Positions 17,653 through 26,119 are shown, counted from the stretch's first letter. The stretch: DNA of 64,000 bases from Angelakisella massiliensis (GCF_900104675.1 NZ_LT629944.1:62001-126000); one strand, 5' to 3'. The notes: generated by a model from the sequence alone, not told the origin. Made by a program: numbers and translations.

Positions 17653-18501
17653 ATGAACCGCACTGTTGCCAAAAAGATTCTGGCCTTTCTGCTGGCGGCG
17701 CTGATTGCATTGTCAGCCTTGTCCGGGGTAGTGATGGTTTTCGCTGAGGACCCTGTTCCGCAATTGGCGGTCATTGACGATGATCTGTGGCATTTAAGCG
17801 GACGCACCTATCAGTATTATTTCAACACAGACGTTCAGGGGCTTGCTTTACCCGCCGGATTCTGGGAACATTATCAGCTGGAAGCTGAAATTCTGGAGGG
17901 CGAGGACGGCCTGAAGGTTTTTGAACTGACCCAGGACGAGGATGGGACCCCCATACTGACAGTGGAAGCGGAAGATGGTTTTGTCGCTCCACTGGGCGGC
18001 AATACTGTCCGTTACCTCCTGCGCTGTGTCAACAGGGAAACCGGCGCTCTGCTTTGCTATAATACATTTCTGCTGCGGACGTATCTGTGCGAAACAGCGT
18101 CAGAGCCTGTTACGGTTTCTCTGGAAGATCAGCTGGAGGCTGTGACCTTCCCGGAAGAGGCACAGCAGGGAGAGCTGCTGTTTGAGGATACGGCTTCCTT
18201 CACTTTTCCCTTGTCTGAAAAACGCACCTTTTTCCCTGGCTGGAGCAACGATTACACAGATGTGATTGAATCGTTGGCACAGCAGCACGGCGTCAGCTTT
18301 GACGTGCTGAATGTGCTGTTCACCCCCGTCTTTGACCAGGCAGGAGAATTGATCTTTTATACTGGGCGCCCTTACCTTTACCTGCTGGAAGGCGGCAACT
18401 TGATCCCCGTCTCCTCTTCCTACCATGATGGCGCTCATCATGTGACAACAGACCGTCTGGGCTGTTACCTCGCTTCCTCTCAACCCATCGACATAAAATA
18501 A
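17653..18501 (+). CDS. Secreted protein of unknown function
   Basis: Not recognised. The 282-residue protein from the ATG at 17653 (AAGGAG upstream) has a basic N-terminus and a hydrophobic signal segment (ILAFLLAALIALSALSGVV) with probable cleavage after VFA. The mature part is acidic, with aromatic-rich beta-type sequence (RTYQYYFNTDVQG, GNTVRYLLRCVNRETGALL) and no repeats or enzyme motif that I can identify. Its terminator hairpin has been duplicated around the hairpin-repeat array that follows. Confidence 0.65.
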   Translation: MNRTVAKKILAFLLAALIALSALSGVVMVFAEDPVPQLAVIDDDLWHLSGRTYQYYFNTDVQGLALPAGFWEHYQLEAEILEGEDGLKVFELTQDEDGTPILTVEAEDGFVAPLGGNTVRYLLRCVNRETGALLCYNTFLLRTYLCETASEPVTVSLEDQLEAVTFPEEAQQGELLFEDTASFTFPLSEKRTFFPGWSNDYTDVIESLAQQHGVSFDVLNVLFTPVFDQAGELIFYTGRPYLYLLEGGNLIPVSSSYHDGAHHVTTDRLGCYLASSQPIDIK

Positions 18502-18512
18502 GACCGTATACA

Positions 18513-18537
18513 GAGCCGTCCTGTATTCAGGGCGGCC
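18513..18537 (+). terminator. Left copy of the duplicated terminator hairpin, array locus A
   Basis: GCCGTCCTG-TATT-CAGGGCGGC stem-loop. The 25 bases 18513-18537 are identical to 20091-20115, on the other side of the repeat array. This copy lacks a T-run. Confidence 0.75.
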
Positions 18538-18538
18538 G

Positions 18539-20040
18539 AGCGTGTCGAAAAAATTCGACACGCTTCCAGGGGGTATCCCATACCCCCTGGATACGCCGCT
18601 TGGTTCCTGACGAAACCAGCGGCGATACCCCCGGTTTCGCGCCCCGGTGGGCGCAGGTCGTGGTATAAAAATCAGGCGCATGTCCCTCTGAGTGTGCCGA
18701 AGGAGTTCGGCACACTTCCAGGGGGACCCAGTCCCCCTGGATACGCCGCTTGGTTCCTGACGAAACCAGCGGCGATACCCCCGGTTTCGCGCCCCGGTGG
18801 GCGCGGGTCGTGGTATAAAAATCAGGCGCATGTCCCTCTGAGTGTGCCGAAGGAGTTCGGCACACTTCCAGGGGGACCCAGTCCCCCTGGATACGCCGCT
18901 TGGTTCCTGACGAAACCAGCGGCGATACCCCCGGTTTCGCGCCCCGGTGGGCGCGGGTCGTGGTATAAAAATCAGGCGCATGTCCCTCTGAGTGTGCCGA
19001 AGGAGTTCGGCACACTTCCAGGGGGACCCAGTCCCCCTGGATACGCCGCTTGGTTCCTGACGAAACCAGCGGCGATACCCCCGGTTTCGCGCCCCGGTGG
19101 GCGCGGGTCGTGGTATAAAAATCAGGCGCATGTCCCTCTGAGTGTGCCGAAGGAGTTCGGCACACTTCCAGGGGGACCCAGTCCCCCTGGATACGCCGCT
19201 TGGTTCCTGACGAAACCAGCGGCGATACCCCCGGTTTCGCGCCCCGGTGGGCGCGGGTCGTGGTATAAAAATCAGGCGCATGTCCCTCTGAGTGTGCCGA
19301 AGGAGTTCGGCACACTTCCAGGGGGACCCAGTCCCCCTGGATACGCCGCTTGGTTCCTGACGAAACCAGCGGCGATACCCCCGGTTTCGCGCCCCGGTGG
19401 GCGCGGGTCGTGGTATAAAAATCAGGCGCATGTCCCTCTGAGTGTGCCGAAGGAGTTCGGCACACTTCCAGGGGGACCCAGTCCCCCTGGATACGCCGCT
19501 TGGTTCCTGACGAAACCAGCGGCGATACCCCCGGTTTCGCGCCCCGGTGGGCGCGGGTCGTGGTATAAAAATCAGGCGCATGTCCCTCTGAGTGTGCCGA
19601 AGGAGTTCGGCACACTTCCAGGGGGACCCAGTCCCCCTGGATACGCCGCTTGGTTCCTGACGAAACCAGCGGCGATACCCCCGGTTTCGCGCCCCGGTGG
19701 GCGCGGGTCGTGGTATAAAAATCAGGCGCATGTCCCTCTGAGTGTGCCGAAGGAGTTCGGCACACTTCCAGGGGGACCCAGTCCCCCTGGATACGCCGCT
19801 TGGTTCCTGACGAAACCAGCGGCGATACCCCCGGTTTCGCGCCCCGGTGGGCGCGGGTCGTGGTATAAAAATCAGGCGCATGTCCCTCTGAGTGTGCCGA
19901 AGGAGTTCGGCACACTTCCAGGGGGACCCAGTCCCCCTGGATACGCCGCTTGGTTCCTGACGAAACCAGCGGCGATACCCCCGGTTTCGCGCCCCGGTGG
20001 GCGCGGGTCGTGGTATAAAAATCAGGCGCATGTCCTGATT
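18539..20040. repeat. Tandem array of ten 150-bp hairpin units (locus A)
   Basis: Nine units of exactly 150 bp (18691-20040) appear identical by eye, apart from the last few bases of the final unit. A diverged 152-bp unit precedes them (18539-18690). Each unit can fold into four hairpins. In the unit at 18691 these are: 18691-18716 (11-bp stem, loop GGAG), 18717-18741 (11-bp stem, loop CCA), 18744-18774 (11 bp with one bulge) and 18788-18805 (7 bp, loop CGGT). The unit length is a multiple of three, so several frames stay open across the whole array. I do not consider these to be genes. Related units occur near 32.5, 46.3 and 61.8 kb. Confidence 0.95.
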
Positions 20041-20090
20041 TTTATGATTTTGAATTTTGTTTTTCTTGGAAACAGGTTTTTCTACAATCT
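20017..20090. repeat. Conserved tail of the hairpin element (locus A)
   Basis: AAAAATCAGG (20017-20026) and CCTGATTTTT (20034-20043) form a terminator-like hairpin at the end of the last unit. An AT-rich stretch up to the right terminator copy follows. The same tail, with minor changes, is found at 32447-32518 (inverted) and 62175-62246. Confidence 0.8.
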
Positions 20091-20115
20091 GAGCCGTCCT
20101 GTATTCAGGGCGGCC
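20091..20115 (+). terminator. Right copy of the duplicated terminator hairpin, array locus A
   Basis: Identical to 18513-18537. It is followed by TGTTGCTTTT, so this copy retains the T-run. The ACAG before the left copy and the CTGT after the right copy can pair, which would extend the stem of a reconstructed ancestral terminator. Confidence 0.75.
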
Positions 20116-20253
20116 TGTTGCTTTTAAAACAGAAAATAGAAATATATTCAATAATTTGGATGATTTTGTTATTGCGCTTTTCTTTTCCGGTTTTCTTCAA
20201 AGCTCCGGCCGAAACCCGTGAAAATAGCGAAGAACGATTTAGAGGTGATTAGA

Positions 20254-21378
20254 ATGGCTTCAAAAATTCCAGATATGGATGTCAAGCGTGTGAACCGCCG
20301 CAAGGTTTACCGCCAACTGCTTCAGTTTCAACGGGTTTCCAAGCAGGAACTTTCTAAGATTCTGGATATCAGTCTGCCTACGGTGGCACAAAACGTGCGG
20401 GAACTGATTGCTCTTGGACTGGCCGAAGAAAAGGAGGCTTTCGCTTCTACGGGAGGGCGGAAAGCCGCAGCCATCGCTCCTGTGCCCAACGCCAGAGCCG
20501 CTGTGGGACTGAGCATCACTCCCCAGCGCTACACCATGGTCTGCGTCAATCTGCTGGGGCAAATTATTTCCAAGCAGGTATGGAAAAAGGATTTTTCCCT
20601 GGACGAGGAATATCTGTCCCAGCTGCGCCGGTCCCTGGAGGAATTTTTGGTCAAATGCTCTGTGCCACGGGATCGGATCCTGGGGGTAGGAGTAACCTTG
20701 CCCGGTTCTCTTTCCGCTGACTGTTCCACCGTCATCTCTTCTCGCAGTCTCGCCATTTCCAATCTGCAAACCGAGATGCTCCTCTCCGGCTGCGGGCTTC
20801 CCTGCCGGTTTCTCAATGATTCTCATGCGGCAGCCATTACAGAATTCTGGGATCAGGAGAATCCCGGAAACCTGGTATATCTTTCTCTCAACAGCAGCGT
20901 CGGCGGGTCCTTTTCCTGTGGCGGACAGCTATACTCCGGTGACCGGATGCACAGCTGTGACTTCGGGCAGCTTGCCGTCATCAGCAAGGACGCTCAGGGA
21001 CAGGATCGGGCAGCCCGACTGGAGGACTGCTGTTCTTCCCAGGTGCTGGCTCAGGCAGCCGGAGGATCATTGGAACGCTTCTTCCAGCTGGTGGAAGCCG
21101 GGGACCCTTCCTGCTGCAATGTCTGGCAAACCTACAGCGGACATCTGTGCCGGGCTGCCGCACAGCTTCATGCCATTTTCGACTGCGGCGTGGTGCTGGG
21201 CGGAGAAGTGGGCAGCTTTCTGGCGCCCCATCTCAGCTTTTTGCGCCGCATGATTTCCGACCAGACTTCCGGTGCTGATGACGTGTGCAGCTATCTGACT
21301 GCCGGCCGATATCCTGTGGAACCCTCCGCAGCCGGAGCCGCCCTTACCTTTATCCGGGACTTTTTCCGCTGCTTCTGA
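20254..21378 (+). CDS. ROK-family transcriptional regulator
   Basis: A 374-residue protein with an N-terminal winged helix (SKQELSKILDISLPTVAQNV, residues about 23-42) and a C-terminal ROK sugar-kinase-like domain (GVGVTLPGSL, LNDSHAAAITEFW, YLSLNSSVGGS). The ATG at 20254 is chosen for its GAGGTGAT site. The usual ROK zinc signature, CxCGxxGCxE, is absent; the corresponding region reads HSCDFGQLAVISKDA...LEDCCSS. The protein is therefore probably a sugar-responsive regulator without kinase activity. No sugar operon is adjacent. Confidence 0.85.
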   Translation: MASKIPDMDVKRVNRRKVYRQLLQFQRVSKQELSKILDISLPTVAQNVRELIALGLAEEKEAFASTGGRKAAAIAPVPNARAAVGLSITPQRYTMVCVNLLGQIISKQVWKKDFSLDEEYLSQLRRSLEEFLVKCSVPRDRILGVGVTLPGSLSADCSTVISSRSLAISNLQTEMLLSGCGLPCRFLNDSHAAAITEFWDQENPGNLVYLSLNSSVGGSFSCGGQLYSGDRMHSCDFGQLAVISKDAQGQDRAARLEDCCSSQVLAQAAGGSLERFFQLVEAGDPSCCNVWQTYSGHLCRAAAQLHAIFDCGVVLGGEVGSFLAPHLSFLRRMISDQTSGADDVCSYLTAGRYPVEPSAAGAALTFIRDFFRCF

Positions 21379-21401
21379 CTGCCGGTCTGCCTGATATTTA
21401 A

Positions 21402-21455
21402 CCCCCCCATGGATCGCTGTGTTCAGCAGTCTGATCCATGAGGGGCTTTATTTTT
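21402..21455 (+). terminator. Terminator after the ROK gene
   Basis: CCCC..ATGGATC pairs with GATCCAT..GGGG, followed by CTTTATTTTT. Confidence 0.7.
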
Positions 21456-21539
21456 AAGAGAGGCTCCGTGCCACCGTGTCTGAAACGGGATACCTGTGCT
21501 GCGGTCCTGCCAATAAGGGGGATAGCTTATGGTTTTCTT

Positions 21540-23699
21540 TTATGGGAACAGGGAGCGCAGTCTGTCCCATACCTCCTGGGCCCGGACCGGCTTGACCAGA
21601 TAGCTGTCAATGATGCCTTTTCGTTCGTTTTCCACCACCTGACGGTCCACAAAGCCGGTGAGCAGAAGGATACGCACCTCGGGATGGCAGGCTCTGGCCA
21701 TCAGGGCGAACTGTGTTTCAGCCGTTCCGGAGGCGTCACATCCCAATACGATGGCATCCACCGTATTCTCCGTGCGCAAAACCTCCAGGGCCTCCTCCTG
21801 CCGCCGGAAGCTGATGGCTTCACAGCCCTCCTGACGCAGTGCCTTCTGGAGCATCAGCAGCACCTTTGGATTCGGCTCCACCAGCAGCACCTGGAGGGGC
21901 TCGCCCTGACGCTTGCTTTCTCCCTGGGAGGCGGCGACCCCTACCGGCAGACGAATGGTAAATACGGTTCCCTCACCAGGAACACTGTCCACCTGAATGG
22001 AGCCCTGATGTCCTTCAATAATGCTCTGTACAATGGACAGTCCCAAACCGGTCCCTTCCCCGTTCTTTTTGGTGGTAAAGAAGGGATCGAAGATCCGTTC
22101 CCGCAGTCCCTGTTCCATTCCGCAGCCGTCGTCCTGGAAGGTGAGCACCGCCCACTCTCCGGGGGAATCCACCCGCTGCTCCAAAGTACCTGTGACCCGA
22201 AAATGTCCTTGCCCACCCTTTTGTTCAATGGCATGATAAGCATTCACCGCCAGATTCAAAACCACCTGTCCCAGTTGGGTCTCGCTGCCCATGATCCGCC
22301 GCCCTTCCAGACAAAGGCTGCACTGGGCTTCCACTCCCTTGGGCTTGGCGCTTACCGCCATCTTCAGCGCATCCGCAACGACCTGCTCCAGATCCAGATT
22401 TTTCATCGTGGTCTCCCCATCCTTCCGGCTGAGAGCGGTGAACTGCTGGATGACCTCCTTTGCCCGGGCCGCCGCGGAATAAATTTCCCTGGCATCCTCA
22501 TAGGCCTGCTCCTGCCCCGGTGTTACATCATCCATCAGCATCATGGAACAGGCCATGATGGGGGTCAGAAGATTATTCAGCTCATGGGCCATACCTCCGG
22601 TGAGTGTACCGATGGTCTCCAGACGCTGAAAATGCCGCAGCTTTTCCTCACTACGCCGCAGCTCCTCCAAAGAATCGTTGAGCTGACGCAGATACAGGTT
22701 TTCCTCTTCCATCCCCTTTTTCTTCCTGCTGACAGAATACAGCAGTGTCCCCATGATCGCCGAGGCGGCCGTCAGAATGAACAGTACGCTGCCAATGGAA
22801 ATCAACGCCTGATTCATCGGCGCCATAATCTCATTGAAATCCGCCACAACACTGATGGAAAGAAAATCATTGCCAATCCAAAGGGGCGCAAAAGCGCATA
22901 GTTTTTTGGCGGGAGCCGGCGGCTGCTCCTGCCACCAATAGGACTGATAGACAGCAGTTCCCGCTTCTCCCCGCAGCTGCCTCTCCAGCAGCTCCTCCTC
23001 ACCGGAAAGATCCAGCTGCCCATACCGCTGCCGCCAGCTTTCCAGCGCCGAACTGCCCACCACCTGTGAATCCACATGGACCAGTGTTATTCCGCTGGAA
23101 TGGCACAGGGAAACCGAACCCCTTTGGCCAATGGAGACCAGGGACGCGGTATCTTCACACATTCTTTCCACATCCACCATGCTCTGTACCCGATGGTTGG
23201 TTCCCACAGAGGCGGAAATGGCCAGATACAGCTCCCCCTGTTCATTGGCATACACCCGCAAACCGGCAGCTGGTGCATCGGGGGTCAGATTCGTATAAGG
23301 GCCTTCCTTACGGGTGGTTACCAGCACCTCTCCCTGAGCGTCGGTAAGCATGATATCCGCAACAAAGCTGCCGGTGGCGGCATTATAGTTATCCAGAAAA
23401 TCCAACAGGGTTTCATCCTCGCCAGTGGACAAATATTCCGCTACTCCCTCCACAAACTGGGGATTTGCCCGGATGACATCGAAATCTTTTCGATAGTTGT
23501 TCAGATAATTTTCCAAATTGCTGGCAGCGGAAGTCATCAGCACCGTCAACTGATGCTGCTGGCTGTCAATCTCCTTCTGCTGCATCTGCCGGTACAGAGG
23601 CGCGATGATCCATGTGCCTATCAGTACCGCTGTAGTCAGCAGAGCCATCAGCCGTACAAGATTCTGCCCTCTGCGCGTTTTGATCCAATTGAACTTCAT
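21540..23699 (-). CDS. Sensor histidine kinase with C-terminal degenerate receiver
   Basis: A 719-residue membrane kinase from the ATG at 23699 (GGGGG upstream). It has an N-terminal membrane segment (LMALLTTAVLIGTWIIAPLY), an extracellular Cache-like sensor region, a second membrane segment near SVLFILTAASAIMGTLLY, HisKA with GGMAHELNNLLTPIM, and HATPase (FQDDGCGM, GTGLGLSIVQS). The C-terminal receiver-like domain is atypical: the acidic pair is LLVEPNPK, and the phospho-acceptor position reads DAIVLGCD, with glycine where Asp is expected. The Thr/Lys region (LLLTG, LVKPV) remains. It is divergent from the OmpR-type regulator at 23937, a possible partner. Confidence 0.88.
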   Translation of the reverse strand: MKFNWIKTRRGQNLVRLMALLTTAVLIGTWIIAPLYRQMQQKEIDSQQHQLTVLMTSAASNLENYLNNYRKDFDVIRANPQFVEGVAEYLSTGEDETLLDFLDNYNAATGSFVADIMLTDAQGEVLVTTRKEGPYTNLTPDAPAAGLRVYANEQGELYLAISASVGTNHRVQSMVDVERMCEDTASLVSIGQRGSVSLCHSSGITLVHVDSQVVGSSALESWRQRYGQLDLSGEEELLERQLRGEAGTAVYQSYWWQEQPPAPAKKLCAFAPLWIGNDFLSISVVADFNEIMAPMNQALISIGSVLFILTAASAIMGTLLYSVSRKKKGMEEENLYLRQLNDSLEELRRSEEKLRHFQRLETIGTLTGGMAHELNNLLTPIMACSMMLMDDVTPGQEQAYEDAREIYSAAARAKEVIQQFTALSRKDGETTMKNLDLEQVVADALKMAVSAKPKGVEAQCSLCLEGRRIMGSETQLGQVVLNLAVNAYHAIEQKGGQGHFRVTGTLEQRVDSPGEWAVLTFQDDGCGMEQGLRERIFDPFFTTKKNGEGTGLGLSIVQSIIEGHQGSIQVDSVPGEGTVFTIRLPVGVAASQGESKRQGEPLQVLLVEPNPKVLLMLQKALRQEGCEAISFRRQEEALEVLRTENTVDAIVLGCDASGTAETQFALMARACHPEVRILLLTGFVDRQVVENERKGIIDSYLVKPVRAQEVWDRLRSLFP

Positions 23700-23936
23700 A
23701 ACCGTCCCCCGTTCGGTGATCTGGCTTTTATTGTAATACACCCCGAAAAGAAAGGAAAGCCCCCCTTGGTCAGGACGGCTCCTGCCTCCTTACAAAACGT
23801 CCGGTCTTTGTAAAATTTTCCTTTGTTTGAGAATTTTGCCTCCCCCTTTTTGCTGCCGCATAGTTTTTTCTGTACAACCCATCCCTTTATATGATACAAT
23901 AACGTTATTATCATTGCTTCCTAAGGAGGAATCGCC

Positions 23937-24650
23937 GTGGCGAAGGAACGGGTATTGATCGTAGACGATGAACCCGCTGTCCGCAAGGTACTCACCCGGG
24001 TGGTGGAGCGTATCGGGCTGGAGGCGGAAACCGCTGCCAGCGGCGAAGAGGCTCTGGCACTGCTGAGCTACGGAAAAACCTTTGATCTGGTGCTGCTGGA
24101 TGTCATGCTGGGAGGAATGGACGGCTTCGCGGTGGTGCAGCAGCTGCGGGAGAAAAAGAATGAGATCCCCATCATGATCCTCAGCGCCCGCTCCGAGGAG
24201 GACAATACCCTTTACGGGCTGGAGCTGGGGGCGGATGATTATATTGCCAAGCCCTTCAATCCTGTGGTGCTGGGCGCGAAAATCAAAGCCCTCATCCGCC
24301 GCAACAAAGCCGTTCAGCAAAATTCTCAGGCCCAGGTGGCCGGTCCCTTTGTATATCACAGCGATACCATGCGCCTGGAAAAAAACGGAGTGGAAATCCC
24401 CCTGAGCAGCAAGGAAAATATCATGATGAAGCTGTTTCTGGACCATCCGGGGGAGGTTTTTACCAAAGAGCAGCTTTACCGCCATGTGTGGGGAGATGTG
24501 ATCGTGGACGGCAACGCGGTGATGGTTTATATCAGCCATCTTCGCGCCAAAATTGAAGAAAACCCCAAGAATCCCTGTTTTCTCCGCACTGTTTGGGGAA
24601 TGGGGTATCAGTTCAATCCCGATGGGACGGAAGAACCCTTCTCCACATGA
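23937..24650 (+). CDS. OmpR/PhoB-family response regulator
   Basis: A 237-residue two-domain regulator. The receiver has VLIVDDEPAVRK, Asp in LVLLDVMLGGMDG and Lys in YIAKPFNPVVL. The winged-helix DNA-binding domain has SSKENIMMKLFLDHPGEVFT, HVWGDVIVDGNAVMVYI and RTVWGMGYQF. It starts with GTG at 23937 behind AAGGAGG. It is transcribed away from the sensor kinase at 21540-23699, which is the likely but unproven partner. Confidence 0.92.
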   Translation: MAKERVLIVDDEPAVRKVLTRVVERIGLEAETAASGEEALALLSYGKTFDLVLLDVMLGGMDGFAVVQQLREKKNEIPIMILSARSEEDNTLYGLELGADDYIAKPFNPVVLGAKIKALIRRNKAVQQNSQAQVAGPFVYHSDTMRLEKNGVEIPLSSKENIMMKLFLDHPGEVFTKEQLYRHVWGDVIVDGNAVMVYISHLRAKIEENPKNPCFLRTVWGMGYQFNPDGTEEPFST

Positions 24651-24673
24651 AGCTTTTCCAGGGATAACAAAGG

Positions 24674-24702
24674 TTGACAAAAGTTTCCCACAATGGTAAA
24701 AT
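24674..24702 (+). promoter_or_regulatory. Promoter of the FmdE leader
   Basis: TTGACA (24674-24679), 17-base spacer, TAAAAT (24697-24702). It predicts a leader of about 250 bases before the FmdE ATG, containing the structured region described next. Confidence 0.75.
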
Positions 24703-24734
24703 AATCGCAAATTTGATACTTTTCCGAGCTTTTT

Positions 24735-24914
24735 TCACCTACAGGCTTTGCCCAAGGTCAAAAGCCGCGCGCCCAACCGGCGCCAGGGTCCCGGAGGAAA
24801 CTCCCTGGCCTTCCTCCCTTTGAAAAGGAAAAGCACCGCTGCCCGCTCCACGGCCCCGCCCTGGATGAATTGTGCGTCAGAATGCTTTCCTCCCCTCAAA
24901 GGGGAGGTTTTTTT
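24735..24914 (+). promoter_or_regulatory. Candidate Moco/Tuco-type riboswitch with attenuator
   Basis: The leader has pieces resembling the molybdenum-cofactor RNA motif, in order: GGCTTTGCCC (24753 region), GGCGCCAGGG (24779 region), a GGAG-GAAA-CTCC hairpin, CCTCCC (24813-24818) and GAAAAGGAAAAGC. A terminator follows at 24889-24914. The aptamer segment CCTCCCTTTGA (24813-24823) is complementary, with one bulge, to TCAAAGGGGAGG (24896-24907) in the terminator. The two folds would exclude each other, as in an off-type transcriptional switch. Class assignment is from remembered consensus; the attenuator architecture is read directly from the sequence. Confidence 0.55.
24889..24914 (+). terminator. 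Attenuator terminator in the FmdE leader
   Basis: CCTCCCC (24889-24895), loop TCAAA, GGGGAGG (24901-24907), then seven T. It lies 47 bases before the FmdE start codon. Confidence 0.85.
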
Positions 24915-24961
24915 ATCGGTTCAAATGCCGGATCTACCGGTTACTGAAGGAGGAATTTGAA

Positions 24962-25513
24962 ATGAACACCTTTGAACAGGATCTGCAGGAGGCGGTAGCC
25001 TTTCACGGACATCTCTGCGGGGGCCAGATGAGCGGCGTCCGCATGGCCCGGTACGCTCTGCGTTTGCTGGGCATTGAGGAGCCCAAAAAATCCAAGCGCC
25101 TGATCTGCTACATCGAAACCGACCGCTGCATCACCGATGCCATCGGTACTGTCACCGGCTGTTCTCTGGGCCGCCGTACCCTGAAATGGCTCAACTACGG
25201 TAAAATGGCCGCCACTTTTGTGGACCTGGAAACAAACAAGGCCGTCCGTATTTCTTCCAACGGCAAGCACTACGCTCCCCAAGGCGCTGATTTGGTGGAA
25301 TATTTCTCCAAGCTTACGGATGAGGATCTCTTCAACGTTCAGTGGGTAACTGTGGACATGGCTCCCGGCGATCTGCCCGGACCTCCCTGTGCCACAGCCG
25401 TATGCAGTCAGTGCGGAGAATCCGTATTGGATGGCAAGCACATCATCCGCAATGGACGGGTCCTTTGCCGGGCCTGTGCCGACGGCGCTTACTACAAGCC
25501 CGCCCAGGACTGA
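24962..25513 (+). CDS. FmdE-family protein with C-terminal zinc ribbon
   Basis: A 183-residue protein from the ATG at 24962, behind AAGGAGG. The N-terminal FmdE domain shows FHGHLCGGQMSGVRMARYAL and the cysteine motif ETDRCITDAIGTVTGCSLGR. The C-terminus is a treble-clef-like zinc ribbon (AVCSQCGESV ... VLCRACADG). FmdE was named from tungsten/molybdenum formylmethanofuran dehydrogenase operons; its role in bacteria lacking that enzyme is unsettled, with metal or cofactor handling suspected. The leader riboswitch candidate and neighbouring DUF364 gene support a molybdenum/tungsten connection (inference). Confidence 0.88.
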   Translation: MNTFEQDLQEAVAFHGHLCGGQMSGVRMARYALRLLGIEEPKKSKRLICYIETDRCITDAIGTVTGCSLGRRTLKWLNYGKMAATFVDLETNKAVRISSNGKHYAPQGADLVEYFSKLTDEDLFNVQWVTVDMAPGDLPGPPCATAVCSQCGESVLDGKHIIRNGRVLCRACADGAYYKPAQD

Positions 25514-25529
25514 GCCCACCGGAGCAGCA

Positions 25530-25556
25530 AAAAGGCTGGGGCGGCAGCCTCAGCCT
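25530..25556. terminator. Bidirectional terminator between FmdE and the NTPase
   Basis: AGGCTG...CAGCCT stems lie between two convergent genes. A T-run is present on the minus strand (CAGCCTTTTTG) and a weaker one on the plus strand. Confidence 0.5.
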
Positions 25557-25594
25557 CTTTCTCCTGACCCACGGGATTTGAACAATAAAACATT

Positions 25595-26119
25595 TTACTC
25601 CTCCGGCCAGTCATCTTCCGTGGTGTAATACTGGTACAGCAACCGGGGCAATTTGTCCCGGTTTTCCTTTGTCACCATCACTACCCGGACCATGGGATGC
25701 TCTGCCACTGACCGGAGAAACGGATTATCTTCCAGCCGCAATACCCCCAGCACAGGCCAGGGAAGAGCCAACCGCTCCAGCACCGCCTGGGTGAAGGGAC
25801 GGATACCGCTTTCCATAAAGCCCAACTCGTCCATCAGGGTCACACATCCGGGGCGGGCGCTCTGTCTGAGCAGTTCCACTGCCAATCCCTCAAAGGCCCT
25901 GGGGTCACAGGGCTCCTTATGTTCCGGTGTTGTGAAATGGACCGCCTCCATCTTCCTTTTGCCATCGGGGGAACAGACATACACCCGTCTGCCCTGCTGA
26001 TCCACCTGAGAGCGTGTGACAAAGCCAGCCACCTCTCCTGGCCACATTTCCAGGAACTTTTCAATAGCGGTGGTTTTGCCCACCTGTTTTTCACCTGTCA
26101 AAAAAAGATGTTTTTTCAT
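25595..26119 (-). CDS. THEP1-like nucleoside-triphosphatase
   Basis: A 174-residue P-loop NTPase of the NTPase_1 (THEP1) family. Walker A is FLTGEKQVGKTTAIEKFL; Walker B is VTLMDELGFMES; the block GEVAGFVTRSQVDQQGRR matches the family region that follows. The ATG at 26119 is preferred over an upstream one because the conserved core begins immediately after it. Family members hydrolyse NTPs slowly and their cellular role is unclear. The gene is embedded, in the opposite direction, within the FmdE-methyltransferase-DUF364 locus, suggesting a shared metal-related process. Confidence 0.85.
   Translation of the reverse strand: MKKHLFLTGEKQVGKTTAIEKFLEMWPGEVAGFVTRSQVDQQGRRVYVCSPDGKRKMEAVHFTTPEHKEPCDPRAFEGLAVELLRQSARPGCVTLMDELGFMESGIRPFTQAVLERLALPWPVLGVLRLEDNPFLRSVAEHPMVRVVMVTKENRDKLPRLLYQYYTTEDDWPEE

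Noticed and set aside
18539-20040. CRISPR array
   Set aside because: The units are 150 bp and wholly repeated, with no unique spacers, and no cas gene is in the window.
18100-20151. Long open frames (683, 477 and 462 codons) encoding 50-residue repeats across the array
   Set aside because: They exist in several frames on both strands only because the DNA period is a multiple of three. Hairpin stems show compensatory changes, and no ribosome site or signal supports translation.
24735-24914. Cobalamin or tetrahydrofolate riboswitch in the FmdE leader
   Set aside because: A GCTGCCC-like segment is present, but the B12 box and the conserved THF core are not. The Moco-like reading fits better.
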